The notes under the pieces are model-generated. The model was given only the letters and a program-made list of their open reading frames with translations, was not told the origin of the DNA and did no database searches. From positions 3,894,214 through 3,958,213 of the forward strand of contig NC_091374.1 in assembly GCF_038502225.1 (NCBI RefSeq): DNA of 64,000 nt, written 5' to 3'. This DNA comes from Cherax quadricarinatus (Eukaryota > Arthropoda > Malacostraca > Decapoda > Parastacidae). The position numbers and the translations under genes were made by a program. Shown one piece after another: positions 10,986 through 22,644 of the stretch. Positions within the stretch are counted from its first letter, which is position 1. The number at the start of each line of letters is the position of its first letter.

Positions 10986-11604
10986 ATAATAATTTCCATG
11001 GGAAGTGAAACAGAATTCTTCTTCCGTAAGCCATGTGTGTCGTAAGAACCGACAAATTACTAAATTTAAAAAGAACTTTCTACTCTCTTTTCAGGTTCCC
11101 CTCCTTCGGTGGGATACGGCCGGTTCGTCGAAATAATAATAATAAATTGGCAGTCTATAATAATCTTGCTTAATGTTAGTTTATATAGGTTACACAGCAA
11201 ATCTCGAAGTATAAAATTTAATTGTATGATGATAAAAATCTAACATTTCTAGAACAATCTGAACAAAGATCATAAAACACATCTGATGCTCATAAAAGTT
11301 TATTAGGAGAAATCTGAACAAGTACATACAATTAAACACAAGATACAGAACGTTCACACTAAGTGAAAACGCTTCAAAAAAATTAATAATCATAAAATAT
11401 AACTAAAGAAAGTGTAATGAACACTTGTAAGTGGTCAGTAATAACCCACATGTAGACAAACTCAGTTTCCATCCCCATGTTGGTTATTATTGAGCATAAA
11501 ATATCATTTGAATATCCTGCTAATGTAAGGTTCCTGCTCGGTGAAAATGTGTCCCTTTGGTTTATTGCTCCTTTCTTCTTAAGTGGATGTTACTTTGAAT
11601 TGAC

Positions 11605-11676
11605 TGGCTTAGGCCAGTAGGTGACTTGGCCCTGCCTAACACGGGTCAGTAGGCCTGCTGCAGTGCTTATGTTCTT
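11605..11676 (+). mobile_element. CR1-like 3' tail
   Basis: ggcttaggccagtaggtgac then cctgcctaacacgggtcagt, aggcctgctgcagtg and a terminal ttatgttctta match the CR1-A 3' UTR (45440-45538). It abuts the 31-bp minisatellite directly. Confidence 0.65.
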
Positions 11677-12062
11677 AGGCCAGCAGTTGCTGAACCACGA
11701 GTGTATGACACCAGCAGCTGCTGAACCACGAGTGTATGACACCAGCAGCTGCTGAACCACGAGTGTATGACACCAGCAGCTGCTGAACCACGAGTGTATG
11801 ACACCAGCAGCTGCTGAACCACGAGTGTATGACACCAGCAGCTGCTGAACCACGAGTGCATGATACCAGCAGCTGCTGAACCACGAGTGTATGACACCAG
11901 CAGTTGCTGAACCACGAGTGTATGGACACCAGCAGCTGCTGAACCACGAGTGTATGACACCAGCAGCTGCTGAACCACGAGTGTATGACACCAGCAGCTG
12001 CTGAACCACAAGTACAGAACACTAGCAAGCCAGCAGCTGCTGAACCACGAGTACATGACACC
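11677..12062. repeat. Minisatellite, 31-bp unit, about 12 copies
   Basis: Unit: ccacgagtgtatgacaccag followed by cagctgctgaa. Copies are nearly identical except near 11860, 11920 and the last two. Because 31 is not a multiple of 3 and the unit has no stop in any minus-strand frame, three overlapping open frames of about 130 codons arise; they are by-products. Confidence 0.95.
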
Positions 12063-12850
12063 GGTATGCCTACGGTGGCTTAATCACTGACGAATAAAAC
12101 ACCACTACAAGTAAAAACTAAATCATGCATAACATAGAAAATCAAACCACAAGAAGAAATGTGTGACTGACAGAAAAACGAAGTGGCAGGTAACACTATT
12201 AGCATTACCAGTGGGGGTCTTGAAGGGAGGTAGACAGGTCGCCACCACCAAGATCCACTAGGTTGCCACCACACCCACGCTTACTCACCTGAAACGAATA
12301 AAATATTCTTTAGTAAAATACACACATTCACAGACATGTGACAAGGATATTAAGACAAAATACCCTGCCTGGAATAATTTACATAACTAATGGACTACGA
12401 AGGATCGAATCAGTATAATTTAAATTAAAGATTTGCATGTGGGTAAATAACACGTGGTGGGAATAAACATTTGTGACAACGGTTTTGATAAAAATTTGTG
12501 GATTTAGTGTTTCCTTTCAGGAATACCGTGTTCAAGGCAGCACTCGAGGACTCTTTAATAGTTCAGTGAAGATAAGGTTTGAAGGTTTTGTGCATGGAAA
12601 TAAGCTTTAATTTGATATATAAGGGAATGAAGCAGTAAGTGGAGACAAACACGGCATAAAGAATTAATGTTGAGAACTTTCTGAACCACCTTGAGCCAGA
12701 AGGATACTTAAGAATATAAGAACAAAATGATATAGTTTTCCAGTAAAGAACTATCTGGAACTGTAAAATATTTGAGTAATAAAGCGATATTATAGAGGAT
12801 GGGTGATTTTGTTTAACAGGAAAATGGGAACAGCAATACCAGGAGAATAT
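12063..12850. other. Unassigned AT-rich DNA
   Basis: No recognisable gene, RNA or mobile element. Confidence 0.4.
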
Positions 12851-12966
12851 ACAAATAATCCGCACACGGAGAGGGGCTTACCACGACGTTTCGGTCCGAA
12901 CTGAACAATTTACAAAGTCAGACCGAAATGTCGCCGGAAGCTCCTCTCTATGTGCGGGTTATTTGT
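12851..12966. mobile_element. D-family foldback element
   Basis: Left arm 12851-12903 (acaaataatccgcacacgga ... gacgtttcggtccgaactg) and right arm 12919-12966 (cagaccgaaatgtcgccgga ... tgcgggttatttgt) are inverted copies with several mismatches around a 15-nt centre. Downstream aaattgttccaggcacggta is the usual D-family flank. Confidence 0.8.
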
Positions 12967-13003
12967 AAATTGTTCCAGGCACGGTATTGTGCCTTGTTCT
13001 TTA

Positions 13004-13085
13004 TACGAGGAGGAGGAGGGGGAAGAGAAGGAGGAGGAGGGGGAAGGGAAGGAGGGGGAGGGGGAAGCTGGAGGAGGAGGATGGG
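13004..13085. repeat. GGA-rich low-complexity tract
   Basis: Runs of ggaggagg and gggggaag. Confidence 0.85.
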
Positions 13086-13488
13086 GGGCCGGCGATGAAC
13101 TGGACAAAGTTGTAAGCCACTAGATCACAGATCAATATTTATCTCCGCACAACTGTCACACTACAACTTCACGATCCCGAGAAGAAGGAATATCTCAGAG
13201 TCACTCAAGTGTTGTATTCCAGTACAATGGATCACTAAACTCACTCATACAGGAAGCATTTTAACTGTAAAGGTAGGCTAGACAAGAGTATAATCAACAT
13301 TCACAAGAAATACTAAATTCACTACGGTCTGTGGACACGTACTATAGTTTATCTTCGCCAACTAAATCAACACTTGATACCAGTTCTGTAAATATTGATA
13401 AATATGATTGTGACAGCAATCAAGACGACACTAGTCAAGACTGAAACATTATTATTGTGTTGTCCCTCGAGGCAATGGATAATTTCCT
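13086..13488. other. Unassigned DNA
   Basis: Nothing recognised on either strand. Confidence 0.4.
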
Positions 13489-13631
13489 TGTACAAGAATT
13501 ATAATCAAAGAAAGCGTTAAACCGACCCTGGAGTTTTGAGACTCTATGACCGCGGGTTCAATCCCGGCCGGGGGTATGGTTTATTTGCAATCGTGTCATT
13601 ACGATTTCTTAAGTCAAGTCCTGTACAAGAA
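13489..13631 (+). mobile_element. SINE-2 insertion with TSD and foreign 5' piece
   Basis: Direct repeats tgtacaagaa at 13489-13498 and 13622-13631 bracket a 123-bp insert. Its right part is SINE-2: gagttttgagactct, a B box gggttcaatcccgg, gtatggtttatttgcaatcg and tgtcattacgatttcttaag. Its left part, ttataatcaaagaaagcgtt followed by aaaccgac, is the reverse complement of the SINE-3 tail. The two families are joined inside one TSD pair. Confidence 0.7.
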
Positions 13632-13634
13632 AAC

Positions 13635-13735
13635 TTCAGAAGTTTGGGTACACCTTAGACCCAAACTTCGAATGAAGCTTCCTATCTACATTGTGGGTTA
13701 ATTGTGAAGTATTCCAGCCACGGCATTATTACTTA
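13635..13735. mobile_element. D-family-like half with hairpin
   Basis: A stem gaagtttgggt (about 13636-13646) pairs with acccaaacttc (about 13661-13671). Downstream gtgggttaattgtgaagtat and tccagccacggcattattac match the right half of D-family units. 13736-14309 holds no recognised gene. Confidence 0.55.
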
Positions 13736-14309
13736 TATTCTCTGCAAAACAGAGAAAATTATAAATTTACAGCACTATCTTAGTAAAATGGATCAAGTTA
13801 TCAATATGGGTCTTTCCGAAAGTGCTGAAGGATCGATCCTCCGTCTACTGAGCGGGAGAAAGCTCTCTCCACACTCGTGGAAGTGGCATGATGACAACGA
13901 TAATTTGTAGGTAGGACAAATACAAGTATTCCTTCATGTCTTCATCAGTGCATACGTATCATTTACCTACAACTCCCCCACATTATCTGGAAAAGTGCAG
14001 CATGTAATGATAGACTACAAGGCCTCCTGCAGTGTTCCTCCATTCTTACATATGTTATGTTCAAGCGTATAAATGTGTTGAATTCATCACTGGAGGATGA
14101 AACACTTCCTATCACGCTCACACAAGAATATGTTTAAATATCACAAAATAAACCAGTATAAATTAAGGAAACAAAGCTTACGGGAATTTCAAGGTTACCT
14201 CTCCTCCTCCCTATTAATCAAACATGTTTTATCTTAACTGTTGTAACCGACAACGTGAACTGCAATGAATTTAACATTTACAATTGTAAAATTTTGAAAT
14301 ACGTAAACT

Positions 14310-14395
14310 CGAATGGGGTTATGCAACGCCCGAAGTGAAGGGTAGCTCCAATTCTTTACATCAAGAGCCCTTCGTCAGCATCAAGGCAGCCTCGT
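14310..14395. mobile_element. SINE-3-associated fragment
   Basis: ggggttatgcaacgcccgaa, gtagctccaattctttacat and agcatcaaggcagcctc recur at 23035-23150, 39375-39430 and 61005-61065, defining a dispersed element. Confidence 0.55.
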
Positions 14396-14871
14396 TGAAG
14401 AGAATTGTGTATAAAAAGGTGTCTCGCTGAGCCTGCTGGACAGGTTAGCCCCACCAAATACCACGAATGACCTTGAGTGTGGTGGTGATGGTGGTATTGT
14501 TAATTGTTGATAATGACTGTTGTTGCTGTTGGTGAAGAAACAGTGCAAGTGTCTCCTGACACAGGTTTGTCAGAAGATGGGTCATCTTAACTAATGAAAC
14601 ATTATCGGGTCTGCCAAAACTAGGCTTCATGCCTCATTTAAAATAAGATCAGTAACTAGTAATGCCCTATATAGTTTAAATCAGGGTTACTACTTAGCAG
14701 TAACCTAGTAGTGTCCTAATAATACCTTAGATTTTTAAGGTTAATTATTTAGGTATGTACGCAGTTATCAAGGATGAATACTAAATAACTAAGTTTAATG
14801 ATGACTGTTTAATAATTTAAAGTTTTTAAAGATAAATATTTAGTGATCAAAATTTTTTTCAAGGGTAAGTA
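14396..14871. other. Unassigned DNA
   Basis: AT-rich; a GGT/GTT-rich patch sits at 14475-14540. No gene recognised. Confidence 0.4.
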
Positions 14872-15905
14872 ACCACCACGTCCTCACGTCACCCACCACA
14901 TCCTCACGTCACCCACCACGTACTCACGTCACCCACCACGTCCTCACGTCACCCACCACATCCTCACGTCACCCACCACATCCTCACGTCACCCACCACG
15001 TACTCACGTCACCCACCACGTCCTCACGTCACCCACCACATCCTCACGTCACCCACCACATCCTCACGTCACCCACCACGTACTCACGTCACCCACCACG
15101 TCCTCACGTCACCCACCACATCCTCACGTCACCCACCACATCCTCGTCACCCACCACGTCCTCACGCCACCCACCACATCCACGACACCCACCACGTCCT
15201 CACGTCACCCACCACGTCCTCGTCACCCACCACGTCCTCACGTCACCCACCACATCCTCACGTCACCCACCACGTCCTCACGTCACCCACCACGTCCTCA
15301 CGTCACCCACCACATCCTCGTCACCCACCACGTCCTCACGCCACCCACCACATCCTCGTCACCCACCACGTCCTCACGTCACCCACCACGTCCTCACGCC
15401 ACCCACCACGTCCTCACGTCACCCACCACGTCCTCACGTCACCCACCACGTCCTCACGCCACCCACCACATCCTCGTCACCCACCACGTCCTCACGTCAC
15501 CCACCACGTCCTCACGTCACCCACCACATCCTCGTCACCCACCACGTCCTCACGCCACCCACCACATCCTCGTCACCCACCACGTCCTCACGTCACCCAC
15601 CACGTCCTCACGCCACCCACCACGTCCTCACGTCACCCACCACGTCCTCACGCCACCCACCACATCCTCACGTCACCCACCACGTCACCCACCACGTCCT
15701 CACGTCACCCACCACGTCCTCACGTCACCCACCACGTCCTCACGTAACCCACCACATCCTCTTCACCCACCACGTCCTCACGTCACCCACCACGTCCTCA
15801 CGTCACCCACCACGTCCTCACGTTACCCACCACATCCTCGTCACCCACCACGTCCTCACGCCACCCACCACGTCCTCACGTCACCCACCACGTCCTCACG
15901 CCACC
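14872..15905. repeat. 20-bp satellite array, about 50 copies
   Basis: Unit acccaccacgtcctcacgtc. Variants carry catcc, cgtac or a 3-bp loss giving 17-bp units (catcctcgtc). In 14921-15100 the variants repeat in the fixed order cgtac, cgtcc, catcc, catcc, giving an 80-bp higher-order period (tact at 14921, 15001, 15081). Further right the order breaks down. Confidence 0.97.
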
Positions 15906-15982
15906 TTTCGCACAAGTATTACATCCTATGTATTTATTCCTGTTTCCATTATAACTAATCAACCCTAATTCATGAGCGTCTA

Positions 15983-16105
15983 CAGAGAGAGAGAGAGCAG
16001 GGAATATGAGTATCAGTAGGGAAGGGGGAGACAGGGACAAGAGAGAGAGAGAAGAGACAGTAGATAGAGAGAGAAAAGAGAGAGACAAAGAGAGCAGACA
16101 AGGAG
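15983..16105. repeat. GA-rich low-complexity tract
   Basis: Irregular (GA)n and gagaaa motifs. Confidence 0.85.
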
Positions 16106-16269
16106 AAGAGATGAAGAACAGACCAGGACCCAGAGAATGTTCGAGAGAGAAGGAAGGATCTCTATTAGTGTTATTGGAGGACTGTATGACTGTTGTTTGG
16201 TTAATAGATTGGATGTAACCTGAAAATCGCAGAAGAGTTTTGCATAATCCTGTGGAATATTGATCAAGT

Positions 16270-16735
16270 GATAGTGTTATGATGGCTATGGAGTAGATGG
16301 TGGGGACAAAGTGAACTTGGGTTGCATGTGGGTGGTGATATTAAATGTAGATGTGATCGGGCTAGAAGTCGATAAAATGTGTCCTGGGGCACTGACTTGT
16401 ACTCGTTCGCAGAAGAATTCATATCTACACTTGAAAACTTGAAGAATGGTCCCAAATCTGCCAGAAATCACTTCCCTCATCTGGCATGCGTTATGCAAGA
16501 ATGCCAAAAGTAGGGGCGCCAACACTGACCCTGTCGGGGAAAACTGTTCAACACCTCCCATCAAGATTTTCCCATTAGAACCCTGGGTGCCTTGTCAAAA
16601 ATGCTGACAGATACAAATTCTCCTCCATTCCATGTGCTTTAATTCTACAGTCTCTGGATGTGGACCACAGTAAAGCCTATGATAGTCCATACTCATCACT
16701 GTCATACCATGATCACCTTTCCCCAAATACCTTAG
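16270..16735. other. Mosaic of element B (+) and CR1-A (-), probably consensus error
   Basis: 16398-16500 aligns with element B at 18750-18870 but with many small losses. 16508-16535 (gccaacactgaccctgtcgg) then suddenly reads like antisense CR1-A at 25679-25700, and 16540-16615 returns to element B (actgttcaacacctcccatc, compare 18959). From about 16616 onward it is again antisense CR1-A with scattered indels (compare 25795-25925). Alternation between opposite-strand elements over tens of bases is not a normal insertion pattern. Confidence 0.6.
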
Positions 16736-18012
16736 TGAAAAAGAAAAATAAGGCAGAACGCCCTTGTAAAACCATGCTGAGATTCGTTGATTAATTTATG
16801 CTTTTCAAGGTGGCTACGAACTGCCTCGGCAATTATTGATTCCATAAATTTTCCCACTATGGAGGTTAGGCTTATTGGTCTATAGTTCGAAGCTAAGGAC
16901 CTGTCACCTGTTTTGAAAATAGGTATCACATTTGCCATTTTCCACTTATCTGGCACCATGCCAGTTTGTAGTGATATGTTGAAAAGATTAGCCAAAGGTG
17001 TGCTAAGCTCCTCTTTACATTCCTTTAGAACCCTTGCATACAGTTCATCAGGGCCTGGGGATTTGTTAGGTTTTAATTTATCTATTTGCCTAAGGACCAT
17101 GTCACTTGTGACCCTAATAGTGCACAGTTTATTATCGTCCTGTTCTACATAATTTATCATTACTGGAATATCGCTGGTATCCTCCTGTGTAAAAACTGAG
17201 AGGAAGTATGTGTTAAAAATTCTACACATTTCCTTATCACTGTCAGTGAGCTGACCCGAGGAACTTTTGAGTGGGCCTATCTTGTCCCTGATCTTACTTC
17301 TGTATACCTGAAAGAATCCTTTTGGGTTAGTCTTCGATTCTCTTGCAACTTTAACCTCATAATCTCTTTTTGCTTTTCTAATTCCCTTTTTTATTTCTCT
17401 CTTTAACTGAATATATCGATTTCTCAATTGCCCCTCTCCTCTTTTGATTTGCCTATATATGCCTCTCTTTTGACCAATCAGATATTTTAATCTATTGTTC
17501 ATCCATTTAGGATCATTTTTGTTTGATCTGATTTCCCTATTTGGAACATAATTTGACTGAGCAGCTAGAACTATGCCCTGGAAAGCATCATATCGGCAAC
17601 CATCACCACCTACCTGACCCCTAGTCAGGTCATACCAGTTCAGCCCACCTAAGTAATTTTTCAGTCCTATGAAATCAGCCAAGCGAAAGTCAGGGACGGA
17701 GACTTGATTGCCATTATTAGGGGAATTCCATGATATGTTAAAACTGAGTGATTTGTGATCACTCTCCCCAAGCTCATCATTAACCTCAAGATTATTAATT
17801 AGTGTTTCCCTACTGGCAAGAACCAAGTCAAGGAGGTTATTTCCCCTAGTTGGCTCTGTCACAAACTGTTTTAAAAAACAATCCTGGATCGTATCAAGAA
17901 AGTCACCCGACTCTAAATTTCCTGTCAAATTGCTCCAGTCAATCTGTCTATAGTTGAAATCTCCCATTAGCACAACATTTTCGTATGTAGATGCCTTACG
18001 AATTTCGTCAAG
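16736..18012 (-). mobile_element. CR1-A internal fragment (ORF2)
   Basis: A minus-strand frame of about 420 codons covers the end of the endonuclease domain (GDFNYRQIDW, LLDLVLAS, SDHKSLSF) and the start of the reverse transcriptase (KLKPNKSPGPDE, NYRPISLTSIVG, QHGFT). It differs from the copy at 42421 at only a handful of residues, and keeps the canonical KSPGPD where that copy has KSPDPD. The 5' end joins a SINE-1 piece at about 18012; the 3' end runs into the mosaic region. Non-functional fragment. Confidence 0.92.
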
Positions 18013-18065
18013 GAACACAATGGAAATAAGTCACGGTGTCTGACTTTTCTGGGTTGTCCTGGTGA
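18013..18065 (+). mobile_element. SINE-1 3' body fragment
   Basis: cacaatggaaataagtcacg then gtctgacttttctgggttgt and cctgg match SINE-1 at 5930-5990. It starts exactly where CR1-A similarity ends. Confidence 0.6.
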
Positions 18066-18209
18066 GTAATCTACACATATGCTGCTATGTAAGATAATTT
18101 GTGTGTCTGGATTTATGTATATCTGAATAAACTTAATAAGTATGAGGCGTCTCAAGACAGGAGGGGAGGGGAGAGAGAGGACAGGAAGAAATATGAAAGA
18201 GGGAGATGC

Positions 18210-18216
<7 letters not shown>

Positions 18217-18271
<55 letters not shown>

Positions 18272-18345
18272 AGAGAAAGAGAAAGAGAAAGAGAAAGAGA
18301 AAGAGAAAGAGAGACAGAGACAGAGACAGAGACAGAGACAGAGAG
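18217..18345. repeat. (GA)n-(GAAA)n-(GACA)n compound microsatellite
   Basis: Pure GA from about 18217 to 18264, then AAAGAG units, then ACAGAG units. Frames through it are Arg/Glu or Ser/Leu runs. Confidence 0.97.
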
Positions 18346-18349
18346 AGGA

Positions 18350-18735
18350 ATGGAGTGGGCCACGGGATGTTGAGGAGTAAGCTGAAGGTTGAGGGGGTGG
18401 GGAGGAGTGTAGGTGGAAGGGGGTGTAAGTGTGATTTGGGTTGGGGAATGGGGAAGTGGGGGTGCTGGAGATGGTGAACCTTGGAAACTAATGTGGTTGT
18501 GACAGGAAGAGTGGGATTGGTGCAGGTAGTGGAGTGTGTGGGGGGTCTAGGGTGGAGGGAGTAGTGTGTGGCGAAGTGAGTAGTGTTGAGGTGGAGTGGG
18601 CATAATGGAGTAGGGAGTGGTGGTGAAGTAGAAGGGAAGGGCTGGGGTGGTGGAAGGTTATGGTGGGTGGAGTGATAGGGGGTAATGGTGGAGATGGTAG
18701 AGTGTGATGGCGGATAGAATGATAAAAATGGTGAT
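18350..18735. repeat. GT/GG-rich low-complexity DNA
   Basis: Irregular gtggtg, ggagtg and gggtgg motifs, no fixed period. Minus-strand frames are Pro/His/Ser-rich by composition. Confidence 0.6.
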
Positions 18736-19200
18736 GAACGCTTGGAAGCACTTGACTTGTACTCGTTGGAACGCAGGAGGGAGAGATATATCATAATCTA
18801 CACTTGGAAAATCTTGGAAGGAATGGTCCCAAATCTGCACACAGAAATCACTCCCTACGAAAGTAAAAGACTGGGCAGGCGATGCAAAATGCCCCCAATA
18901 AAAAGTAGGGGCGCCATTGGTACACTAAGGGAAAACACCATAAGTGTCCGGGGCCCAAAACTGTTCAACAGCCTCCCATCAAGCATTAGGGGAATTGCCA
19001 ATAAGCCCCTGGCTGCCTTCAAGAGAGAGCTGGACAGATACCTAAAGTCAGTGCCGGATCAGCCGGGCTGTGGCTCGTACGTTGGACTGCGTGCGGCCAG
19101 CAGTAACAGCCTAGTTGATCAGGCCCTGATCCATCGGGAGGCCTGGTCATGGACCGGGCCGCGGGGGCGTTGATCCCCGAAATAACCTCCAGGTGCCTGG
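18736..19200 (+). mobile_element. Element B, 3' coding end and tail
   Basis: Open frame 18742-19173 covers the C-terminus of a non-LTR retrotransposon ORF2: LYSLERRRERY, then SVRGPKLFNSLPSSIRGI, then AAFKRELDRYLKSVPDQPG. The pattern F-N-x-L-P followed by F-K-x-x-L-D is the usual C-terminal end of CR1/L2-type reverse transcriptases. The stop is followed by tccccgaaataacctccagg, the element's 3' tip. It is 5'-truncated; the start codon of the open frame is incidental. Confidence 0.85.
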
Positions 19201-19395
19201 GGCAAAAGAGACGGTGATAGAGGTAGAGGGGTGTCAGTGCTGTAGAGGCGGGTTGGTGGAGGTGGACACAGTTGTGGTGGTTGACAGGGTGGTAGTAGTA
19301 ATGAAATAGTGAATGGTGATGGTGGACGGGGTGATGGTGGTGGTTGTGGAAGGGGTGGTTGTGGAGGTAAAGTTCTAGGAAGTGAGGTGGTGACT
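19201..19395. repeat. GGT/GTG-rich low-complexity tract
   Basis: Dense ggtggt and gtggagg motifs directly after the element B tail. Confidence 0.75.
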
Positions 19396-20049
19396 GTGTC
19401 ACGGTGTTGTTTACACCGTGACTGTTTCCCAGCCTTCAACCCGCCTCATGTTCCAATATGAAGAGCCAGTCTTGAACAATAACAGATACAACACAAGAAA
19501 CTCTGTCTCTGAAAAACATTAACAATAATTATTTATAATTCTAAGTGAAGAATTAACTCATTTTTGTAGTTTTTACTATAAAAGTATGTTATTATAGGAG
19601 GGTTACACGCAAGCCTCGTCCCATTTCCGCGACGTATGAGCCTTGTTTGATCCCGGACACGAGACCTTTCGTGCTCACCTAACTTTGAAAATCACTATCA
19701 AATTGAAAATTTTATTCAGCGACACGTTCATTTCAACATCAAAAAACATCACTATTTATAAGCATTGAAGACAGAAAAGCTGTAGAAGGCGCTTTTACTG
19801 GATCAATGTTTTGCTCTGTAATAAAGCTCTACGCAGGGCAAAACGTTCTCCCAGTAATGGCTTAGTCTGAAACCTGTCTTTCTTTTCACACTTGTCAGCA
19901 ATGCACAATTTCAGATACTTGTAAACTACTTTAAACGCCGTTTGTTTCGTAAATTAACAATTACCTTAGTCATATCCCATCAATCTCCAGCGTCAGATAT
20001 TACTGAGAATTCCAGTGTAATAAAACGTGACTATCACGGATGCTTGACG
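19396..20049. other. Unassigned DNA with a V-like fragment
   Basis: 19790-19860 contains gctctgtaataaagctctac and gcagggcaaaacgttctccc, which recall the V-family core in altered form. Nothing else recognised. Confidence 0.35.
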
Positions 20050-20160
20050 CTGTCGTCATCCTCCTAGTGAAGTCTCCCAGCACTGACTGTCGTCATCCTC
20101 CTAGTGAAGTCTCCCAGCACTGACTGTCGTCATCCTCCTAGTGAAGTCTCCCAGCACTGA
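20050..20160. repeat. 37-bp unit, three perfect copies
   Basis: Unit ctgtcgtcatcctcctagtg plus aagtctcccagcactga at 20050, 20087 and 20124, with no differences seen. Confidence 0.97.
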
Positions 20161-20607
20161 CTGACATTTCATTACTTGGCGTATGCAACATGAACTAACT
20201 TTCCTTCTCAGCATGTAACTATCAATGTAGATAAATGCTTCAGAGAATCGACGGGTTGATGAATTAAGACACTTGTACAACACTTGGGTACTTTTATTGT
20301 TGCACAAGTGTAATTCACCATGTAACTAAGAGAATGAGGTATCCGCATACTACACGTGTTCCATAATGAATGTGACTTATCATTTATAATAAGGCAGCCG
20401 TACATTGTGGGTGTTCCCAGAACATATTTATCAAACAGAATATGGTAGCCACAAGCTGTGGTTGCATCTTGGGTTGTCTTAATAAAATTTGACAACTGAG
20501 CAACCAGAACCGTCTGGACTGTAAAAGATTTTGAATGACATTCTTTGCAACCTTCGTCATCTGCCTCTCCTCCTCAAAGACTGCTTGATAATTCAAGCTC
20601 TGCACCC

Positions 20608-20720
20608 CAGACTGGTCAGCACCACAGCAGACTAATGTTCCAGCCTCCACCACTCGTGAACCGCACCTCAGACTGGTCAGCACCACAGCAGACTAATGTT
20701 CCAACCTCCACCACTCAATG
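20608..20720. repeat. 61-bp tandem duplication
   Basis: cagactggtcagcaccacag at 20608 recurs at 20669, followed by the same cagactaatgttcca and cctccaccactc. Confidence 0.9.
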
Positions 20721-21039
20721 AATCAAGTGGATCAAATGTTTCATTTAAATGCAATACAATATAAACACCCTAAGGAGTGTGCCTCGAGACCGGAGGATTC
20801 CTGATTAAAAGAAATCAAGCTACTCGCCCTCTTACTCGTATCAAACTTGATTACCTTCCATTCTCACACGTGCTGCAAGACCTAACAGCTTTAACGTGTA
20901 TCTATGAATACATTAGTAATAATTAACACGGACAATATAGTCTCCTCATGAATACAAACAATGGTCCTTGCTTTTGTGTAGAGCGGAGCCCACAGTAATA
21001 TGCTAAGTTACTCACTTGTTAATGTTTAGCAGCTACTTG
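20721..21039. other. Unassigned DNA
   Basis: Nothing recognised. Confidence 0.4.
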
Positions 21040-21475
21040 TAGACTGCTCCGGGGGTCACTGCCCACCCCGGGAACAATCAACAACCAGATCCTGGACCAA
21101 GCGAGTGCTCCGGGGGTCACTGCCCCCCCGGGAGCAATCAACCAGGTTCTGGACCAAGCGACTGCTCCAGAGGGGGTCACTGCCCCCCAAGAACAATCAA
21201 CAACCAGGTCTTGGACCAAACAACTGCTCAGGAGGGGGGTCACTGCCCCCAGGAGCAATCAACAACCAGGTCCTGGACCAAGCGACTGCTCCGGAGGGGG
21301 TCACTGCCCCCCAGGAACAATCAACAACCAGGTCTTGGACCAAACAACTGCTCAGGAGGGGGGTCACTGCCCCCCAGGAACAATCAACAACCAGGTCTTG
21401 GACCAAACAACTGCTCAGGAGGGGGGTCACTGCCCCCCAGGAACAATCAACAACCAGGTCCTGGACCAAGTCTCC
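21040..21475. repeat. Minisatellite, about 57-63 bp unit, seven copies
   Basis: Each unit reads ctgctccgg or ctgctcagg, ggggtcactgccccc, aacaatcaacaaccaggtc and ttggaccaa. Two alternating subtypes (gcgactgctccgg and acaactgctcagg) are visible. Confidence 0.95.
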
Positions 21476-21510
21476 TGGATGTTGTCCTGACGTCAGGTTC
21501 TAATACATTA

Positions 21511-21786
21511 ATGGTTGAAGAATGAAATACTTGTGCAACATTTGGGAATCTTTATTGAGGAAACGTTTCCCTAGCCAGCGGCTTCTTCAGTCCAATACAA
21601 AAAAGAACGATGGAAGAAGAGGAGATTGAGGTAATCAGTCCCTCAGCCTGGAGTCGATGTGTTCAGTCTGCCGGGTCACCATCTGGAAAAGACCCGGGGC
21701 GGGACAAGACCGGCGAACCTACTACAGTCCATCAGTCTTTAAAACAAAGTGTTGCACAAGTGTCTCATTCTTCAACATGTCGACTT
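21511..21786. mobile_element. V-family foldback copy (diverged)
   Basis: Left arm near 21511-21540 (ttgaagaatgaaatacttgt gcaaca) pairs with right arm near 21750-21780 (tgttgcacaa gtgtctcattcttcaaca). The left side continues into tctttattgaggaaacgttt and cggcttcttcagtcc, the V-family core. Unpaired centre 21600-21740 contains gaggtaatcagtccctcagc, which recurs at 32980. Confidence 0.7.
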
Positions 21787-22644
21787 AATAAACCATTTAC
21801 ATCACATGTTAATGGTTCCTGGAATCACCGCAAGGAGAGCAGCAGCAGAACAGATCGATCCAAGTTTGATTCAAGCGTAGTTATGTCAGGAGTGACAATG
21901 ATAAATGATTCCTGTGAATGGCATGACAAATGTAAGTAGATAAATGGAATGAGGGAAGGTTCCCCAGATGCGAGAATACCTAAACTGACCTGTATGTGGA
22001 AACAATTTTTGGTAACGAAGACAAATAGTCAACAATGGTGCATATATTCCCATGGCGAGACGTGAAGGTGCGTACACTCACCCACCCATACGTGACTCAC
22101 ATCCTGCTATACGCACCACTTGATACACTCACGACAACTCTCAGACCATCAGTCCTGCACAGGTAAAGCAGCGGTTGCTGCTGCCCTAGCCTGTAATAAG
22201 CCACCGCAGCCATGGTCACCCACAGAGCCAACAGGGAATCAAGACAAAAGCCCCAGCAGGACAAAAGATCTGGTTAAGAGGAGCTGACCTTGGGGGCTTT
22301 TGCCCTACACCCGGCCAAACTTGTAACAGATACACGTAAACCACACGTAACATTTGTCACAGGTGTGTAACAGGCGACATGTGTCCTTAGACACCACTGT
22401 CTTGCATCGCTCCGCTAGTGTCTAGAACCACCGAACGATCCGGATCACCTTATAACAAACCCGTGTCATGTGATTTTACACAAATAAACCAACAATACAT
22501 ATAGTCACTGGTATAACTGGCATTTCCATTACAGAATTTGTTAAGGAAAACCACCTGACAATAAACTAGCCACTACCGTCCACAGAACAGATACGAGGTT
22601 CACCACTAGCCACTACCCAAGGAATTGGAGTTCATTGGCAGTGC
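21787..22644. other. Unassigned DNA with one stem-loop
   Basis: caaaagcccc (about 22247) and ggggcttttg (about 22294) could form a stem. No gene or named element. Confidence 0.35.

Noticed and set aside
11590..12061. Three overlapping minus-strand frames of about 130 codons
   Set aside because: By-product of a stop-free 31-bp minisatellite.
14872..15905. CRISPR-like or regulatory binding-site array
   Set aside because: The 20-bp units are contiguous without spacers; a simple satellite explains it.
18099..18477. Arg/Glu-rich frames
   Set aside because: They arise from the GA/GAAA/GACA microsatellite.
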